Below are positions 47,274 through 56,611 of a stretch of DNA of 64,000 nucleotides, piece by piece. Position numbers and translations under genes: made by a program. The DNA comes from Bartonella sp. HY038 (GTDB lineage Bacteria; Pseudomonadota; Alphaproteobacteria; Rhizobiales; Rhizobiaceae): NCBI RefSeq assembly GCF_014117425.1, contig NZ_CP059726.1, positions 1-64,000 on the forward strand. The letters are read 5' to 3'. Each line of letters starts with the position of its first letter. Within the stretch, counting starts at the first letter, position 1. A model generated the notes under the pieces. That model saw only the letters and a list, made by a program, of their open reading frames with translations, had not been told where the DNA came from and searched no databases.

Positions 47274-48404
47274 GTGACTAAGCACAAGGAAATAGGCACG
47301 GATAAAGTTATTTATTCGCGCAATAATCTTGAGCCTAGTCATTTGTCTAGCCTCTTTTTTGCTTATTTGCCAAAAGACTTTACAAGCATTAATTTAAATT
47401 CTGGTTTGCCTTGCTTTGGCGCTAAGTTTGATCTTTTAACCACGATGGAAAGCGATACACGCAAGCGTATTGGTAGCCTGCCGTTTTTTAAATTATGGTC
47501 GCGGCTTTTAAAATTTAACACGCTTTTTGTCGGCACCACGGTAAGTGAATTTACACCCTTAGCTGAAAATTTTGATTTTGACAGCTCAGCTCAAGAATTA
47601 ATAACCAAAGCAAAGACCAATTATCCTTTGGTCATTGTTAAAGATTTGCCACTGCAAAATCCTTTGGTACGCCTTAGTGATAGTGATGCAAGTTGCAATT
47701 TTTTAAACGCCTTAGAGCGTTGCGGCTTTATCAAGGTTGAGGGGCAGGCGCTTGCCTATGTAAAAATGGATTTTACCTCAATTGATGAATATTTGAACCG
47801 TTTTTCAAAAAATCGCCGCAAAGATTTTCGCCGTAAATTTCGTCACCGTGATGAATTGATTATTGATGTGCTTGAAGCAGGAAACTCGTTGTTTTTTGAT
47901 GAAAAAGCACTTGATCAATATTATAGCCTTTATTTACAGGTCTATCAGCAAAGTGAAGTGCATTTTGATCTTTTAAGCCGTGATTTTTTTGCGAGTTTAT
48001 TGCAAAATCCTGATCCCTCTTTGCGCGTTTTTACTTATAAAACCAAGGATAATCAACTTATCGGCTATAATATTTGTTTTATCCATGACAATAAGCTGAT
48101 TGATAAATACATCGGTTTTGAGTATCCAGCTGCGATCAATTATAATTTGTATTTTTTAAGCTGGTTTATCAATCTTGAATATGCGCTCGCCCATCGCTTA
48201 GAATTTTATGTTGCCGGCTGGACAGATCCTAAAGTAAAAGCTTCGCTCGGGGCAAAATTTGCCATGACGCAACATGCAGTTTACATCCGCAATCCAGTTT
48301 TGCAGCGGATTTTAAAGCATTTTCGCCATCACTTTGAAAGTGATAGTATGGCTATAGCGCCAAAAGAAAATAAAGCTGCTACATCGGTGGAGAATAATCT
48401 ATGA
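47274..48404 (+). CDS. GNAT/FemAB-like acyl- or aminoacyltransferase
   Basis: A 376-residue protein whose C-terminal half (about 180-350) has the GNAT fold seen in FemAB-like and BioF2-like acyltransferases: FSKNRRKDFRRKFRHRDELI, YYSLYLQVYQQSEVHFDLL, LIGYNICFIHDNKLIDKYIG and YVAGWTDPKVKASLGAKFAM. The N-terminal half is poorly conserved. The start is GTG with AAGAGG about 9 bases upstream. It overlaps the following arginase-family gene by 4 bases, so the products are probably made together. Acyl donor and acceptor are unknown. Confidence 0.7.
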   Translation: MTKHKEIGTDKVIYSRNNLEPSHLSSLFFAYLPKDFTSINLNSGLPCFGAKFDLLTTMESDTRKRIGSLPFFKLWSRLLKFNTLFVGTTVSEFTPLAENFDFDSSAQELITKAKTNYPLVIVKDLPLQNPLVRLSDSDASCNFLNALERCGFIKVEGQALAYVKMDFTSIDEYLNRFSKNRRKDFRRKFRHRDELIIDVLEAGNSLFFDEKALDQYYSLYLQVYQQSEVHFDLLSRDFFASLLQNPDPSLRVFTYKTKDNQLIGYNICFIHDNKLIDKYIGFEYPAAINYNLYFLSWFINLEYALAHRLEFYVAGWTDPKVKASLGAKFAMTQHAVYIRNPVLQRILKHFRHHFESDSMAIAPKENKAATSVENNL

Positions 48405-49297
48405 AGCCAATTATTCTCGATTTTGATCACAGCGTTAAATCCTTAGAGGGTGAAATAAGATTACCGCTTAGCGATTATCAAAAAACTATTCGCTTTGCAG
48501 CATCGATGCGCAATTATAAAAAGCTTGGGGCTTATCTTGAAGACCAATTGGGTGACCATCAAGGCCCAGTATTTTTAGGCAGTGGTGACTATCATCATAT
48601 TAGCCATTTGCTCATTGCACGCCAAACCAAATTATTGGGTGATAAACGCCTTACCGTGGTTATTTTGGACAACCATCCAGATAATATGCGTTACCCTTTT
48701 GGCATTCATTGCGGCTCGTGGGTAAGCTATACGGCTGCACTGCCATTTGTTGACCATGTCCATGTGCTTGGCATAACCTCAAATGATATTGGTTTAAGCC
48801 ATGCAGTTGAAAACCGCTTAAACCCACTAATACGCGGCAAGCTTACCTATTGGTCAACTGGTGTTGATGTTGGCTGGGCAAAATATCTCGGCTTAAAAAA
48901 TTGCTTCATGAGTTTTAAGAATATTGATGATCTGGTGTCAGCCTTTATCAGCGCGCAAATATGCCAAAATCAGTCAATTTATCTGTCCATTGACAAGGAT
49001 GTTTTATCTAAAGCAACTATTAAAACCAATTGGGACCAAGGGCAGATGGAAATGCGTCATTTGCAGGATTTGGTTGTTGCTTTAAGTCCCTGTATCCGCG
49101 CTTGTGATATTACGGGGGAAGTATCAGATTATCAGTATAAAACCCTTGGAAAACGTTTGATGAGCAAGCTTGACGGGCAAAATCCTGTGCCGATCAATGA
49201 GCTTGATAGCTGGCAAGAAGAACATCGTATTTTCAATCAAATGCTGCTTGGACTTTTTGCCCGCTTTTGCCCCATATCATCAAGTCTTTCGCGATAA
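48401..49297 (+). CDS. arginase/ureohydrolase-family protein
   Basis: A 298-residue member of the arginase/agmatinase/deacetylase fold. The manganese ligands can be traced: a His in GSGDYHHIS (H65 or H66), D90, H92 and D94 in LDNHPDNM (family DAHxD), and D198 and D200 in SIDKDVL (family DxDxxD). The flanking residues differ from canonical arginase, so the substrate is probably not arginine itself. The gene overlaps its upstream neighbour by 4 bases and converges on the AlgJ-like gene 5 bases away. Hydrolysis of a guanidino, amidino or acylamino group is the family expectation. Confidence 0.78.
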   Translation: MKPIILDFDHSVKSLEGEIRLPLSDYQKTIRFAASMRNYKKLGAYLEDQLGDHQGPVFLGSGDYHHISHLLIARQTKLLGDKRLTVVILDNHPDNMRYPFGIHCGSWVSYTAALPFVDHVHVLGITSNDIGLSHAVENRLNPLIRGKLTYWSTGVDVGWAKYLGLKNCFMSFKNIDDLVSAFISAQICQNQSIYLSIDKDVLSKATIKTNWDQGQMEMRHLQDLVVALSPCIRACDITGEVSDYQYKTLGKRLMSKLDGQNPVPINELDSWQEEHRIFNQMLLGLFARFCPISSSLSR

Positions 49298-49302
49298 TAA
49301 CC

Positions 49303-50424
49303 TTATATACCACGCTCAACAAGTACAATTAAAGCAAATCGTGGTTTTTTCTTAGTATTTGCTAATCTTTTTGCAATCTCGTCAGGAGAATTTTTTTGAA
49401 TATGCATCATTTCAATATGGCTTATCGCACCAGCTAAAAAAGGTTGTATTGCACCGGTAAAAGAATCTCCCACGATCCATAAATCCACCTGATTGGCAGC
49501 ATCAGGATTAATTATAATATTATTATCTGTTGTTGCAATAGTACCTAAATCGAATTGAGTTTCGCTACCATCTTCTTTTTTAAGCTTGGCATTAGGCGTT
49601 GGCGACTTATATTTAATAATATAATTATCGTCATCAATAAGTGGAATGGTGGTAAGGTTGGCAATAGATACAATATCGCCGGCAAAAGATTTTGCCAATT
49701 CAATCTTGTAGGGAGGTGGTGGGTTCAAATTCCATTTTTGCAATAGCTTTAATGCAACAAGTTCACCTGCTTTTAAATTCCAATGGGTGTCGGTACGATA
49801 ATACAACAAGCCTGCCTGCTTACAATTAATTAAATCCTGCGTTGGATCATAAACATCAACACCATCATTTTGCATTTGTGTGATAATTGGTGTTATATAA
49901 CGCTTGGGTGAAGGTTTAAGTATTGATGGTAAATTTTCTGGATATATACTTTGTTTATCAGGCCCAACCAGAAATATTGTTTTTATCCCATGTTTTTTAA
50001 AAACATTTGCATAAGCTTCAAGCCTTTCAACACTTTTTAAGGCATCTTCTTTGGTAAAATGCTTGCTTCCAGTAAATTTATCAATGGTGTTTTCAAAATT
50101 ATTGCCTAAATACAGCCAGTTTTCGTGCCCCTTAAAAGCCTTTTGCGGATCGATATTATCATTAAAAACAAGAGTAATATTTCTATTTATCCCTATAAGA
50201 TTAGAGCGGGCTGGAAAATTATCTGAAACGAATTTATCTATATCTGCAAAATACCCCTTGATTGAACGAGAACTTGCATTTTTAATTTTTAAAGGAAATG
50301 TTGCAGCTTCGCGTCTTTCGTCAATAAGCAAGCCACCTGTCGGTTTTAAAAAAAGCAATAGTGGGACAGTAAATATTGCTAATAGGAAAAGACAAGAGAT
50401 TATGTTTTTAATAGTATTTTTCAT
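49303..50424 (-). CDS. AlgJ/AlgX-like SGNH acetyltransferase
   Basis: A 373-residue membrane-anchored, periplasm-facing protein of the AlgJ/AlgX/DHHW family, which attaches acetyl groups to exported polysaccharide. A signal-anchor covers about 8-27. The active-site motifs are present: TDTHWN with D212 and H214, and VGDSF with Ser321. It lies 18 bp downstream of the AlgI-like MBOAT gene, its usual partner. No alginate polymerisation genes are in the window, so the target is more likely the polysaccharide made by the 11-25 kb region or another glycan. Confidence 0.85.
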   Translation of the reverse strand: MKNTIKNIISCLFLLAIFTVPLLLFLKPTGGLLIDERREAATFPLKIKNASSRSIKGYFADIDKFVSDNFPARSNLIGINRNITLVFNDNIDPQKAFKGHENWLYLGNNFENTIDKFTGSKHFTKEDALKSVERLEAYANVFKKHGIKTIFLVGPDKQSIYPENLPSILKPSPKRYITPIITQMQNDGVDVYDPTQDLINCKQAGLLYYRTDTHWNLKAGELVALKLLQKWNLNPPPPYKIELAKSFAGDIVSIANLTTIPLIDDDNYIIKYKSPTPNAKLKKEDGSETQFDLGTIATTDNNIIINPDAANQVDLWIVGDSFTGAIQPFLAGAISHIEMMHIQKNSPDEIAKRLANTKKKPRFALIVLVERGI

Positions 50425-50442
50425 CTGTTTTCCTTCCTTGGT

Positions 50443-51825
50443 TTAAAAATTAAAATAAATAAATGGATTGCGTGAATTGGTTAATAGCATGGACATCGAT
50501 ATGACAAATAAAGCTGCCTGTACAAGGTAAATGCTAAAACCAAAGGCGGTTGGCTTATGTGAAGTTGGCTGCGGAATGAACCGATCAGGAATAAGCACAG
50601 TAATAATTCCAGCAAGGGTTAAAAGACTGGCAATTTTATAATAGGTGAGAGTAACTTCCATACCTTGGAAACTAAACATATGCTCAATATAGGCCATAGC
50701 CGAACTTAAATCATTCGATCTAAAAAATACCCAACCAATCAATACAATGATGATTGTGTAAATCCGCATAACAAAAATTGGCAAACGATCGATTAAAGCT
50801 GCAATTGGCTTTAATCGTTCAAACACCAAAAACGCCCCATGCCATAAGCCCCAAATAACAAAGGTGATATTGGCCCCATGCCATAAGCCGCAAAGGAAGA
50901 ATACAATAATCATGTTACGATAAGTACCCCATTCACCAGCACGGCTGCCGCCAAGGGGAATATAAACATAATCACGGAACCAACTTGAAAGTGATATATG
51001 CCAACGACGCCAAAATTCTTTAATTGAGGCAGAGGAATAAGGGCGTTTAAAGTTTTCTTCAAAGCGAAAGCCTATCATGGCGGCAAGACCAATTGCCATA
51101 TCCGAATAGCCGGAAAAATCAAAATAAATCTGGATTGCATAGGCAATAATACCAATCCAAGCATCTAGCATGCCAATACCGCTAATAGAATTGGCAAAAG
51201 CTGCGTCGGCAAGATGGGCGGCCGAATTAGCAATTAAGACTTTTTTGTTGAGACCAACCAAAAAGCGATAGACACCAAAATTGAATAATTCGCGGCTTGG
51301 GCCTCGTTGGTCTATGTCATCTTGCACTTGCGCAAAGCGCACAATAGGTCCAGCCACGAGATGGGGAAACATGCAAAAATAGGTTAAAAAATCAAGGGCG
51401 TTTTTGGCGGGCTTTATTTGTCCACGATATATATCGATAATATAACTTAAAGCATGGAAGGTAAAAAAACTGATGCCAAGTGGCATAGCATGATGAGAAA
51501 CTGAAACATTGGGCAATATTAACGACATTGCCCAAACAAAATATTTATAATAAAAAAGAATACCAAGATTAATAAAAACCAAGGTTAGAAGATGAATTTT
51601 TTTATGTTTGGAGTTTGCAATATTATTACCTCCAATATAATTTAAAATAGCAAGTCCAAGCAGTAAGAAAACATTATAAGCTTCGCCCCAGATATAAAAC
51701 AGTAAGCTAATAGCCAATAAAAAACTATTACGTAAATAAATGTTCTTAAACGAGCGCGCAAGCGTGTCTAAAAACAGCGCAAGGGGGAATAGCAAAAAAA
51801 TAAATGAAAGAGATGAGAAAACCAT
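50443..51825 (-). CDS. AlgI-like MBOAT O-acetyltransferase
   Basis: About 460 residues, polytopic membrane-bound O-acyltransferase of the AlgI/DltB/PatA type. Key stretches are HAMPLGISFFTFHALSYIIDIY, FPHLVAGPIVRF, IQIYFDFSGYSDMAIGLA, FKRPYSSASIKEFWRRWHIS and FFLCGLWHGANITFVIWG, the last with the conserved active-site histidine. It moves acetyl groups across the inner membrane for transfer by the AlgJ-like partner. The start is placed at ATG 51825 (MVFSSLSFIFL), the normal family N-terminus, not at the longer in-frame ATG. Confidence 0.9.
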   Translation of the reverse strand: MVFSSLSFIFLLFPLALFLDTLARSFKNIYLRNSFLLAISLLFYIWGEAYNVFLLLGLAILNYIGGNNIANSKHKKIHLLTLVFINLGILFYYKYFVWAMSLILPNVSVSHHAMPLGISFFTFHALSYIIDIYRGQIKPAKNALDFLTYFCMFPHLVAGPIVRFAQVQDDIDQRGPSRELFNFGVYRFLVGLNKKVLIANSAAHLADAAFANSISGIGMLDAWIGIIAYAIQIYFDFSGYSDMAIGLAAMIGFRFEENFKRPYSSASIKEFWRRWHISLSSWFRDYVYIPLGGSRAGEWGTYRNMIIVFFLCGLWHGANITFVIWGLWHGAFLVFERLKPIAALIDRLPIFVMRIYTIIIVLIGWVFFRSNDLSSAMAYIEHMFSFQGMEVTLTYYKIASLLTLAGIITVLIPDRFIPQPTSHKPTAFGFSIYLVQAALFVISMSMLLTNSRNPFIYFNF

Positions 51826-52032
51826 AAGCCCGCCATTAAATATATCGTTATCCCGCGATATCACGAACTTATACAAAGATCAATTAAAACACGGCCCTTC
51901 ATTTCATGTTTCATCTTGTGGGGAGAGCGCTATTTTATTTGGTAAAATAATTGCCTTTGTTTATAATTTCATGCATAAAAGTAGCAACAAAACCGTAGAT
52001 CGCGTTAATCCCACAAAAAAAGGGAATGAATT

Positions 52033-53007
52033 ATGAAAAAAATACTGGTTGCTGCAGTGGCGGCTTTATCCTTTGCATTGCCAAGCCTAACGAGTTTATC
52101 GGCAAGCGCTACCGATAAGGTACAAGTTGATATTACTCAAATTGTTGCTCACCCAGCCCTTGATGCAGTGCGCAAAGGCGTTGAAGATTATCTTGAACAG
52201 CAAGGCTATAAAAAGGGTGAAAATTTAACCATTAACTTTCAATCGGCACAGGGTAATATTCCAACCGCGACGCAAATTGCCCGTCAGTTTGTAGGTGAAG
52301 AACCTAATGTGATTGTCGCCATTGCGACCCCATCAGCACAAACCATGGCAGCAACCACCAAAGAAATTCCAATTGTATTTTCTGCCGTATCTGATCCAGT
52401 GGAAGCAAAATTGGTTGCTAGCCTTGACAAGCCCGGCGCTAATGTAACAGGCGTATCAGATCGCTCACCAGTTGATGAACATATCAAGTTATTGAAAGAA
52501 ATCTTTCCAGATTTAAAAAATATTGGCTATCTTTACAATGCCGGCGAAGCTAATTCTGTTTCTAATCTGAAATTGTTAGAAGAAGTAGCAAAGGCTAATA
52601 ATATTAATGTCATCCCATCATCTGCATCAAAAGCATCAGATGTGCAAGCTGCAACCCGTTCACTGCTTGGCAAGGTTGACGTTATTTATGTGCCAACTGA
52701 TAATATGATCATTTCAGTTCTTGAAGGGGTATCTGTGGTTGCTCTTGAAAGTCAAACACCACTATTTACAGCCGATGCAAGTTCGATTGGACGTGGACCA
52801 TTTGCTGCACAAGGTATTAATTATTATGATGCTGGGCTTGAAACTGGTAAGTTGGTTGAGCGTATCTTAAAAGGTGAAAAGCCAGCTGATATTGCGGTTA
52901 CGACGCCGCCCGCCAAAGATATTTCAATTGATTTAAAAGCCGCTGAAAAATTAGGTGTAACTGTTCCGCAGGCTGTTATTGATCGTGCTGCCAAAGTTAT
53001 TCGTTAA
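52033..53007 (+). CDS. TrpX-like ABC transporter substrate-binding protein
   Basis: A 324-residue periplasmic binding protein of the ABC_sub_bind/TrpX family (relatives bind tryptophan or other aromatic compounds). The signal peptide covers about 1-27 (cleavage near ASA). Family segments include ITQIVAHPALDAVRKG, ATPSAQTMAATT, IPIVFSAVSDPVEAKLV, NVTGVSD and IYVPTDNMI. Usually permease and ATPase genes follow; here a terminator comes at once and neither is in the window, so it must share a transporter encoded elsewhere. The ribosome-binding site AAAGGGAATGAATT is good. Confidence 0.85.
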   Translation: MKKILVAAVAALSFALPSLTSLSASATDKVQVDITQIVAHPALDAVRKGVEDYLEQQGYKKGENLTINFQSAQGNIPTATQIARQFVGEEPNVIVAIATPSAQTMAATTKEIPIVFSAVSDPVEAKLVASLDKPGANVTGVSDRSPVDEHIKLLKEIFPDLKNIGYLYNAGEANSVSNLKLLEEVAKANNINVIPSSASKASDVQAATRSLLGKVDVIYVPTDNMIISVLEGVSVVALESQTPLFTADASSIGRGPFAAQGINYYDAGLETGKLVERILKGEKPADIAVTTPPAKDISIDLKAAEKLGVTVPQAVIDRAAKVIR

Positions 53008-53016
53008 TTGCTTTAA

Positions 53017-53039
53017 AGAGAAGTGCACTGCACTTCTCT
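53017..53039 (+). terminator. intrinsic terminator after the TrpX-like gene
   Basis: AGAGAAGTG (53017-53025) pairs with CACTTCTCT (53031-53039) around a 5-base loop, followed by TTTTTGCTTT. It lies 10 bases after the stop codon and isolates the gene from what follows. Confidence 0.85.
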
Positions 53040-53172
53040 TTTTGCTTTAATAAACTGCAAAGAACAGTGCTTGAACCCAGCACTACTCTTAAAATCTGGC
53101 CCAACATTTGAAAATCAATAATAATATATTTATCAGTGGTTTTGATAATTAGCCTCAAAAGCAAGGTTTAAA

Positions 53173-53820
53173 ATGCTTAAACTTTATAAAACTTTGTCTA
53201 TTTCTCTATTTTTGATTTTTAGTTTTTTTGGCTATGCCCAATCATCTTTTGGGCAAAATTTTGATGCAGCGCAAAACGAATATTTAAAAACTACCTATGG
53301 TTATGAAATTGCTGCATTGAACCAGTTTTATCAAAAAAGAGATGAGGTATTTCTAAATTGTAAGAAAAACAATGATCATTGTATCGAAATGGCAGTGCTC
53401 AATTTTTATATGAATATTGAGGAAAAAAGAGACATATTCTTATTATCAACGCAGGCCTATTTTAAAACAACCAGAGATACTAAACTGAGCGATTTTGCTG
53501 TTAGCTTTAATTTTCTATGTCAAAATAATAATGGTGCGCGAGAAAAAAGCTTAGAAATCGTCATTGGAAACGAAATATTCAATTATTCAATAGGGGAGGG
53601 GTTTAAATTCATCATAAACAACCAACATTTTAAGTTTTTTAAAAATCAAAATAAATTTTTTAATGAAAATAATGATGATATCAATAAAATATTGACGGCT
53701 TTTTCTGCCAAACAAGATGCTTTATTGCAAATAATATCTAGAAATACTTATCATGGGTTGCTCATAGCTGATAAACTCAATTTTCCATATGATATTGTTC
53801 AAAAAACTTGCGGTTATTGA
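53173..53820 (+). CDS. exported hypothetical protein, 215 residues
   Basis: Signal peptide at about 1-28 (LSISLFLIFSFFGYAQSSFG). The mature part is helical and polar with four cysteines (FLNCKKNNDHCIEM, FLCQNNNG, KTCGY). No family is recognised. It has its own promoter region after the upstream terminator. The next two genes, on the other strand, also encode exported unknowns. Confidence 0.6.
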   Translation: MLKLYKTLSISLFLIFSFFGYAQSSFGQNFDAAQNEYLKTTYGYEIAALNQFYQKRDEVFLNCKKNNDHCIEMAVLNFYMNIEEKRDIFLLSTQAYFKTTRDTKLSDFAVSFNFLCQNNNGAREKSLEIVIGNEIFNYSIGEGFKFIINNQHFKFFKNQNKFFNENNDDINKILTAFSAKQDALLQIISRNTYHGLLIADKLNFPYDIVQKTCGY

Positions 53821-53953
53821 GTGATGTTAAGTTTTTACAATAAATGACGATTTATTCCATGTAAGCATTTATTTAGTATTTTTTGGCCAATTTATTAAAA
53901 TCCAAATTAACTTTTCATAAATTTGCTAACTATTGTCATTGTTGGGGTAGGAT

Positions 53954-54766
53954 TTAGTCAATAGGCAGGCTTATTGGAATTGCGATATAGTCATATATGT
54001 CGTAAGATTCATAACGTTGTTGTCCAATACCATCGCTAGTGTAGCTGTCATAATATACAGCTATTATAGCAATGATTGGGTTATTTTCAGCCGTATATAT
54101 TGCTCTTAAGCGATAATTTGTCGCGCATTGCCGCGATTTTGGTAGGTTTTTGTCCTTATAGACTAAAATTTCATTATTATTTTTCGATTTGTAATTTAAG
54201 TTAAATGTTTTTCCATTTAGGCAGTCTTTGCGTCTCATTTGTGTATTTTGATCATTAACCTCCAATCGCAAACTATGTAACTGATTGAATCTTCCACGCC
54301 ATGTGGCAAGGCTACCATCGCCTAGTTGCGATGGTGCCATTGACCATAATAAAATGCCTGGATTTAAAACTTCCTTCGTATCGGGATATTGGTTCTCCGA
54401 TGCGTAAGAATCGATAAGCTTGTGATGTTCATTTAGTAATACCCACCACATATTATAAGCGTCAGCACTATCATGAGTGGCGCTTAAAAGTATTGGCGAA
54501 TTAGCGACATATCGATCTGCATTTACATCTAATATATTGAGCTGCGCTGAAGCTGTTGCAATTTTAAAGCCCAGTTGCCCAAATAAATAATAGTCACCAT
54601 GTTGTGAAAACCCCAATGAAATAAAATCAAGTGCGGGATAGCCAACCAAATTTTGTCTTTTAACGGCAGACTTAGTATTCTCCTCGCCATTTTGCGCCTT
54701 GGCTTGCATGGTGCAAGATAATAGAACCGAGCATATTAAAAACTTAAAAAAGTGTTTTGCATACAT
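53954..54766 (-). CDS. exported hypothetical protein or lipoprotein, 270 residues
   Basis: The N-terminus has a signal peptide (about 1-24). The LLSC sequence could be a lipobox, but cleavage after AKA is equally plausible. The mature protein is beta-rich with two further cysteines (RKDCLNGK, RQCATNYRL) and a tyrosine-rich end (YYDSYTSDGIGQQRYESYD). I recognise no family. Confidence 0.6.
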   Translation of the reverse strand: MYAKHFFKFLICSVLLSCTMQAKAQNGEENTKSAVKRQNLVGYPALDFISLGFSQHGDYYLFGQLGFKIATASAQLNILDVNADRYVANSPILLSATHDSADAYNMWWVLLNEHHKLIDSYASENQYPDTKEVLNPGILLWSMAPSQLGDGSLATWRGRFNQLHSLRLEVNDQNTQMRRKDCLNGKTFNLNYKSKNNNEILVYKDKNLPKSRQCATNYRLRAIYTAENNPIIAIIAVYYDSYTSDGIGQQRYESYDIYDYIAIPISLPID

Positions 54767-54946
54767 AAAGACAAATCCGAAAGTAAAATTTCAGTTTGCT
54801 AGATTTTTTACTTAATAATTGTCATTTTGATGGCAAAAGGTTCCAAGATTATTTTTAAAACTTTGAGGAATCCTTGGCGCATATAATGCATCGCGAAAAA
54901 ATCATAGAGCGCGTTGCTGCCCTCAACTTGGTTAATATATGAAAAA

Positions 54947-55480
54947 CTAATTTACGTCGACATCAATATCTTTAAACTGTGGGTAAAGTGTTTTTAATAA
55001 TTCTAATTGCTCGTGACCTTTAGCATTAACGAAATAGCGCTTACTATCAATCATAAGGGCGACGGTGGGAAGCTCGGATTTTTTTTTATTGCCATCACGC
55101 ATTTCGACCTCGCTGGACATGGGAATGATCGCATATTTTTCACCATTGCTCAGTTGGCGATAATCAACGTCATTAGGATTAAATTGAAGCTTTACGGACA
55201 TAATATTTTTATAACTTTCAGTATTCATATTGATTAATATTTCCTTGATCGCATCAATATCAATATCAAGTTCGTTGGCCATTTGCTCATATATTGCAGG
55301 CGGGGTTAAACTAATTAATTTTTTAAAATCTTTTGATTGAAAATTGCTTATGAGGTTTGATATTTCTTTTTGCAATTGGGCTTTTTCACTTTCATTCCAA
55401 TCGCTGCCAGTTGCTTGTTGAGCATAGGTTGGCAAAGTAAAAAGAAAGATAAATACCAATATAGAAAATATTTTTTCCAT
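54947..55480 (-). CDS. exported hypothetical protein, 177 residues
   Basis: Signal peptide at about 1-20 (cleavage near TYAQQ). The mature protein resembles small exported proteins with a cystatin- or NTF2-like fold: a helical first half (ISNLISNFQSKDFKKLISLT, YEQMANELDIDIDAIKEIL) and a strand-rich second half (YAIIPMSSEVEM, TVALMIDSKRYFVNA). No cysteines in the mature part. Family and role are unknown. Confidence 0.6.
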   Translation of the reverse strand: MEKIFSILVFIFLFTLPTYAQQATGSDWNESEKAQLQKEISNLISNFQSKDFKKLISLTPPAIYEQMANELDIDIDAIKEILINMNTESYKNIMSVKLQFNPNDVDYRQLSNGEKYAIIPMSSEVEMRDGNKKKSELPTVALMIDSKRYFVNAKGHEQLELLKTLYPQFKDIDVDVN

Positions 55481-55616
55481 AATTACTCCAACATATCATC
55501 AAAGATAAATAATATTTATCAAATTAATACCATATTATACGGTAAACTCAATTATTTAAATTAAATATTTTTGCATTTGATATTAAAATTTAAAATAAAC
55601 ATATTAATATAAACGT

Positions 55617-55653
55617 TTTAGGGTTGGTGATAGAAGCAAGCACCGACCCTAAA
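55617..55653. terminator. hairpin between the 177-residue gene and msrA
   Basis: TTTAGGGTTGGTG (55617-55629) pairs with CACCGACCCTAAA (55641-55653) with one G-T wobble and an 11-base loop, then an AT-rich flank. It lies about 95 bases past the msrA stop on that strand, so it could terminate msrA transcription. Confidence 0.55.
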
Positions 55654-55747
55654 TTATAAAATTTAACTTAATGTCATTTTTAAAAGCTGCTTGTTAATCC
55701 TTATCAGCTTTTTTTGGGAATGTTTACACCATTAATAGATATCTAGC

Positions 55748-56452
55748 TTAAATACCTGTTTGTGCGACGAGACGAGGACTTGAACTATAATATTGAGCAA
55801 ATAATTGCTTCAAATTTTCGATCTTTGGTAAATCATTATAAAGAATATAGGGTTGGGTTGGATTATTGGTTAAATAATCTTGATGATAGGCTTCTGCAGG
55901 ATAAAAAGACTTGTCCATTTCAATTTTGGTAACAATAGCACTTTTATAAACACGGGCGGCGTTAAGCTGACCGATATAGGCCTTAGCGATTTTTGCTTGT
56001 TCTGCAGTTTGCGGAAAAATAGCCGATCTGTATTGTGTGCCACGATCTGGCCCTTGTCGGTTGAGTAGGGTTGGGTCATGGGCAACCGAAAAATAGATTT
56101 GCAAAATTTCACCATAGCTGATTTGTGCAGGGTCAAATGTAACTTTAACCGCTTCAGCGTGGCCAGTTGTGCCACTCGTCACAGCACCATAATTAGCTGT
56201 TTCGCTAGCGCCGCCCGCATAGCCGGAAACTGCGCTTATCACACCTTTAGTATGTTGGAAAACGCCTTGTACGCCCCAAAAACAACCACCCGCCAACACT
56301 ATGACTTGCGGCGCTTTGGCTTGGCTTTGGTCAAGCTTTGGCGGTGGAATGGCAATGCCTTCTTGGGCACTTACCGGCATGAATGTTGCAAAGCCAATCA
56401 AGCCTAGCAATGAAGTCATAAGCACTAAAAATGCTTTTATCCTTAATGTCAT
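55748..56452 (-). CDS. msrA: exported peptide-methionine (S)-S-oxide reductase MsrA
   Basis: MsrA repairs the S-epimer of methionine sulfoxide. The 234-residue form has an N-terminal signal peptide (about 1-29), so it acts in the periplasm. The catalytic motif GGCFWGVQGVF holds C57, and GYAGG, TGHAEAVKV and the C-terminal AEAYHQDYL are conserved. C57 is the only cysteine in the whole protein, so no resolving cysteine exists and a partner such as the DipZ thioredoxin domain must reduce it. I use ATG 56452, which has a perfect GGAGG ribosome-binding site. It is the last gene of the msrB-dipZ-msrA set. Confidence 0.92.
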   Translation of the reverse strand: MTLRIKAFLVLMTSLLGLIGFATFMPVSAQEGIAIPPPKLDQSQAKAPQVIVLAGGCFWGVQGVFQHTKGVISAVSGYAGGASETANYGAVTSGTTGHAEAVKVTFDPAQISYGEILQIYFSVAHDPTLLNRQGPDRGTQYRSAIFPQTAEQAKIAKAYIGQLNAARVYKSAIVTKIEMDKSFYPAEAYHQDYLTNNPTQPYILYNDLPKIENLKQLFAQYYSSSPRLVAQTGI

Positions 56453-56473
56453 GTTTGCCTCCGTCAGCATATT

Positions 56474-56516
56474 TTTTAAAAAAGTGTGAAGCGGTTTTTG
56501 TCATCCAAAATACGCT
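56474..56516. repeat. partial copy of the Rhizobiales palindromic repeat
   Basis: On the minus strand this reads AAAACCGCTTCACACTTTTT followed by TAAAAAA, matching the right half of the element at 2474-2581 (AAAACCGCTTCACATTTTTT). The left hairpin is not present. It lies just upstream of the msrA ribosome-binding site. Confidence 0.55.
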
Positions 56517-56611
56517 TTTAAAACCTATATTTTAGATAAAATCTGTGCATTATTTTGTTGTAAATATGCGGCAAATTGTAAGTTTACCGCATATTTACGC
56601 AGGGGTTTTTA

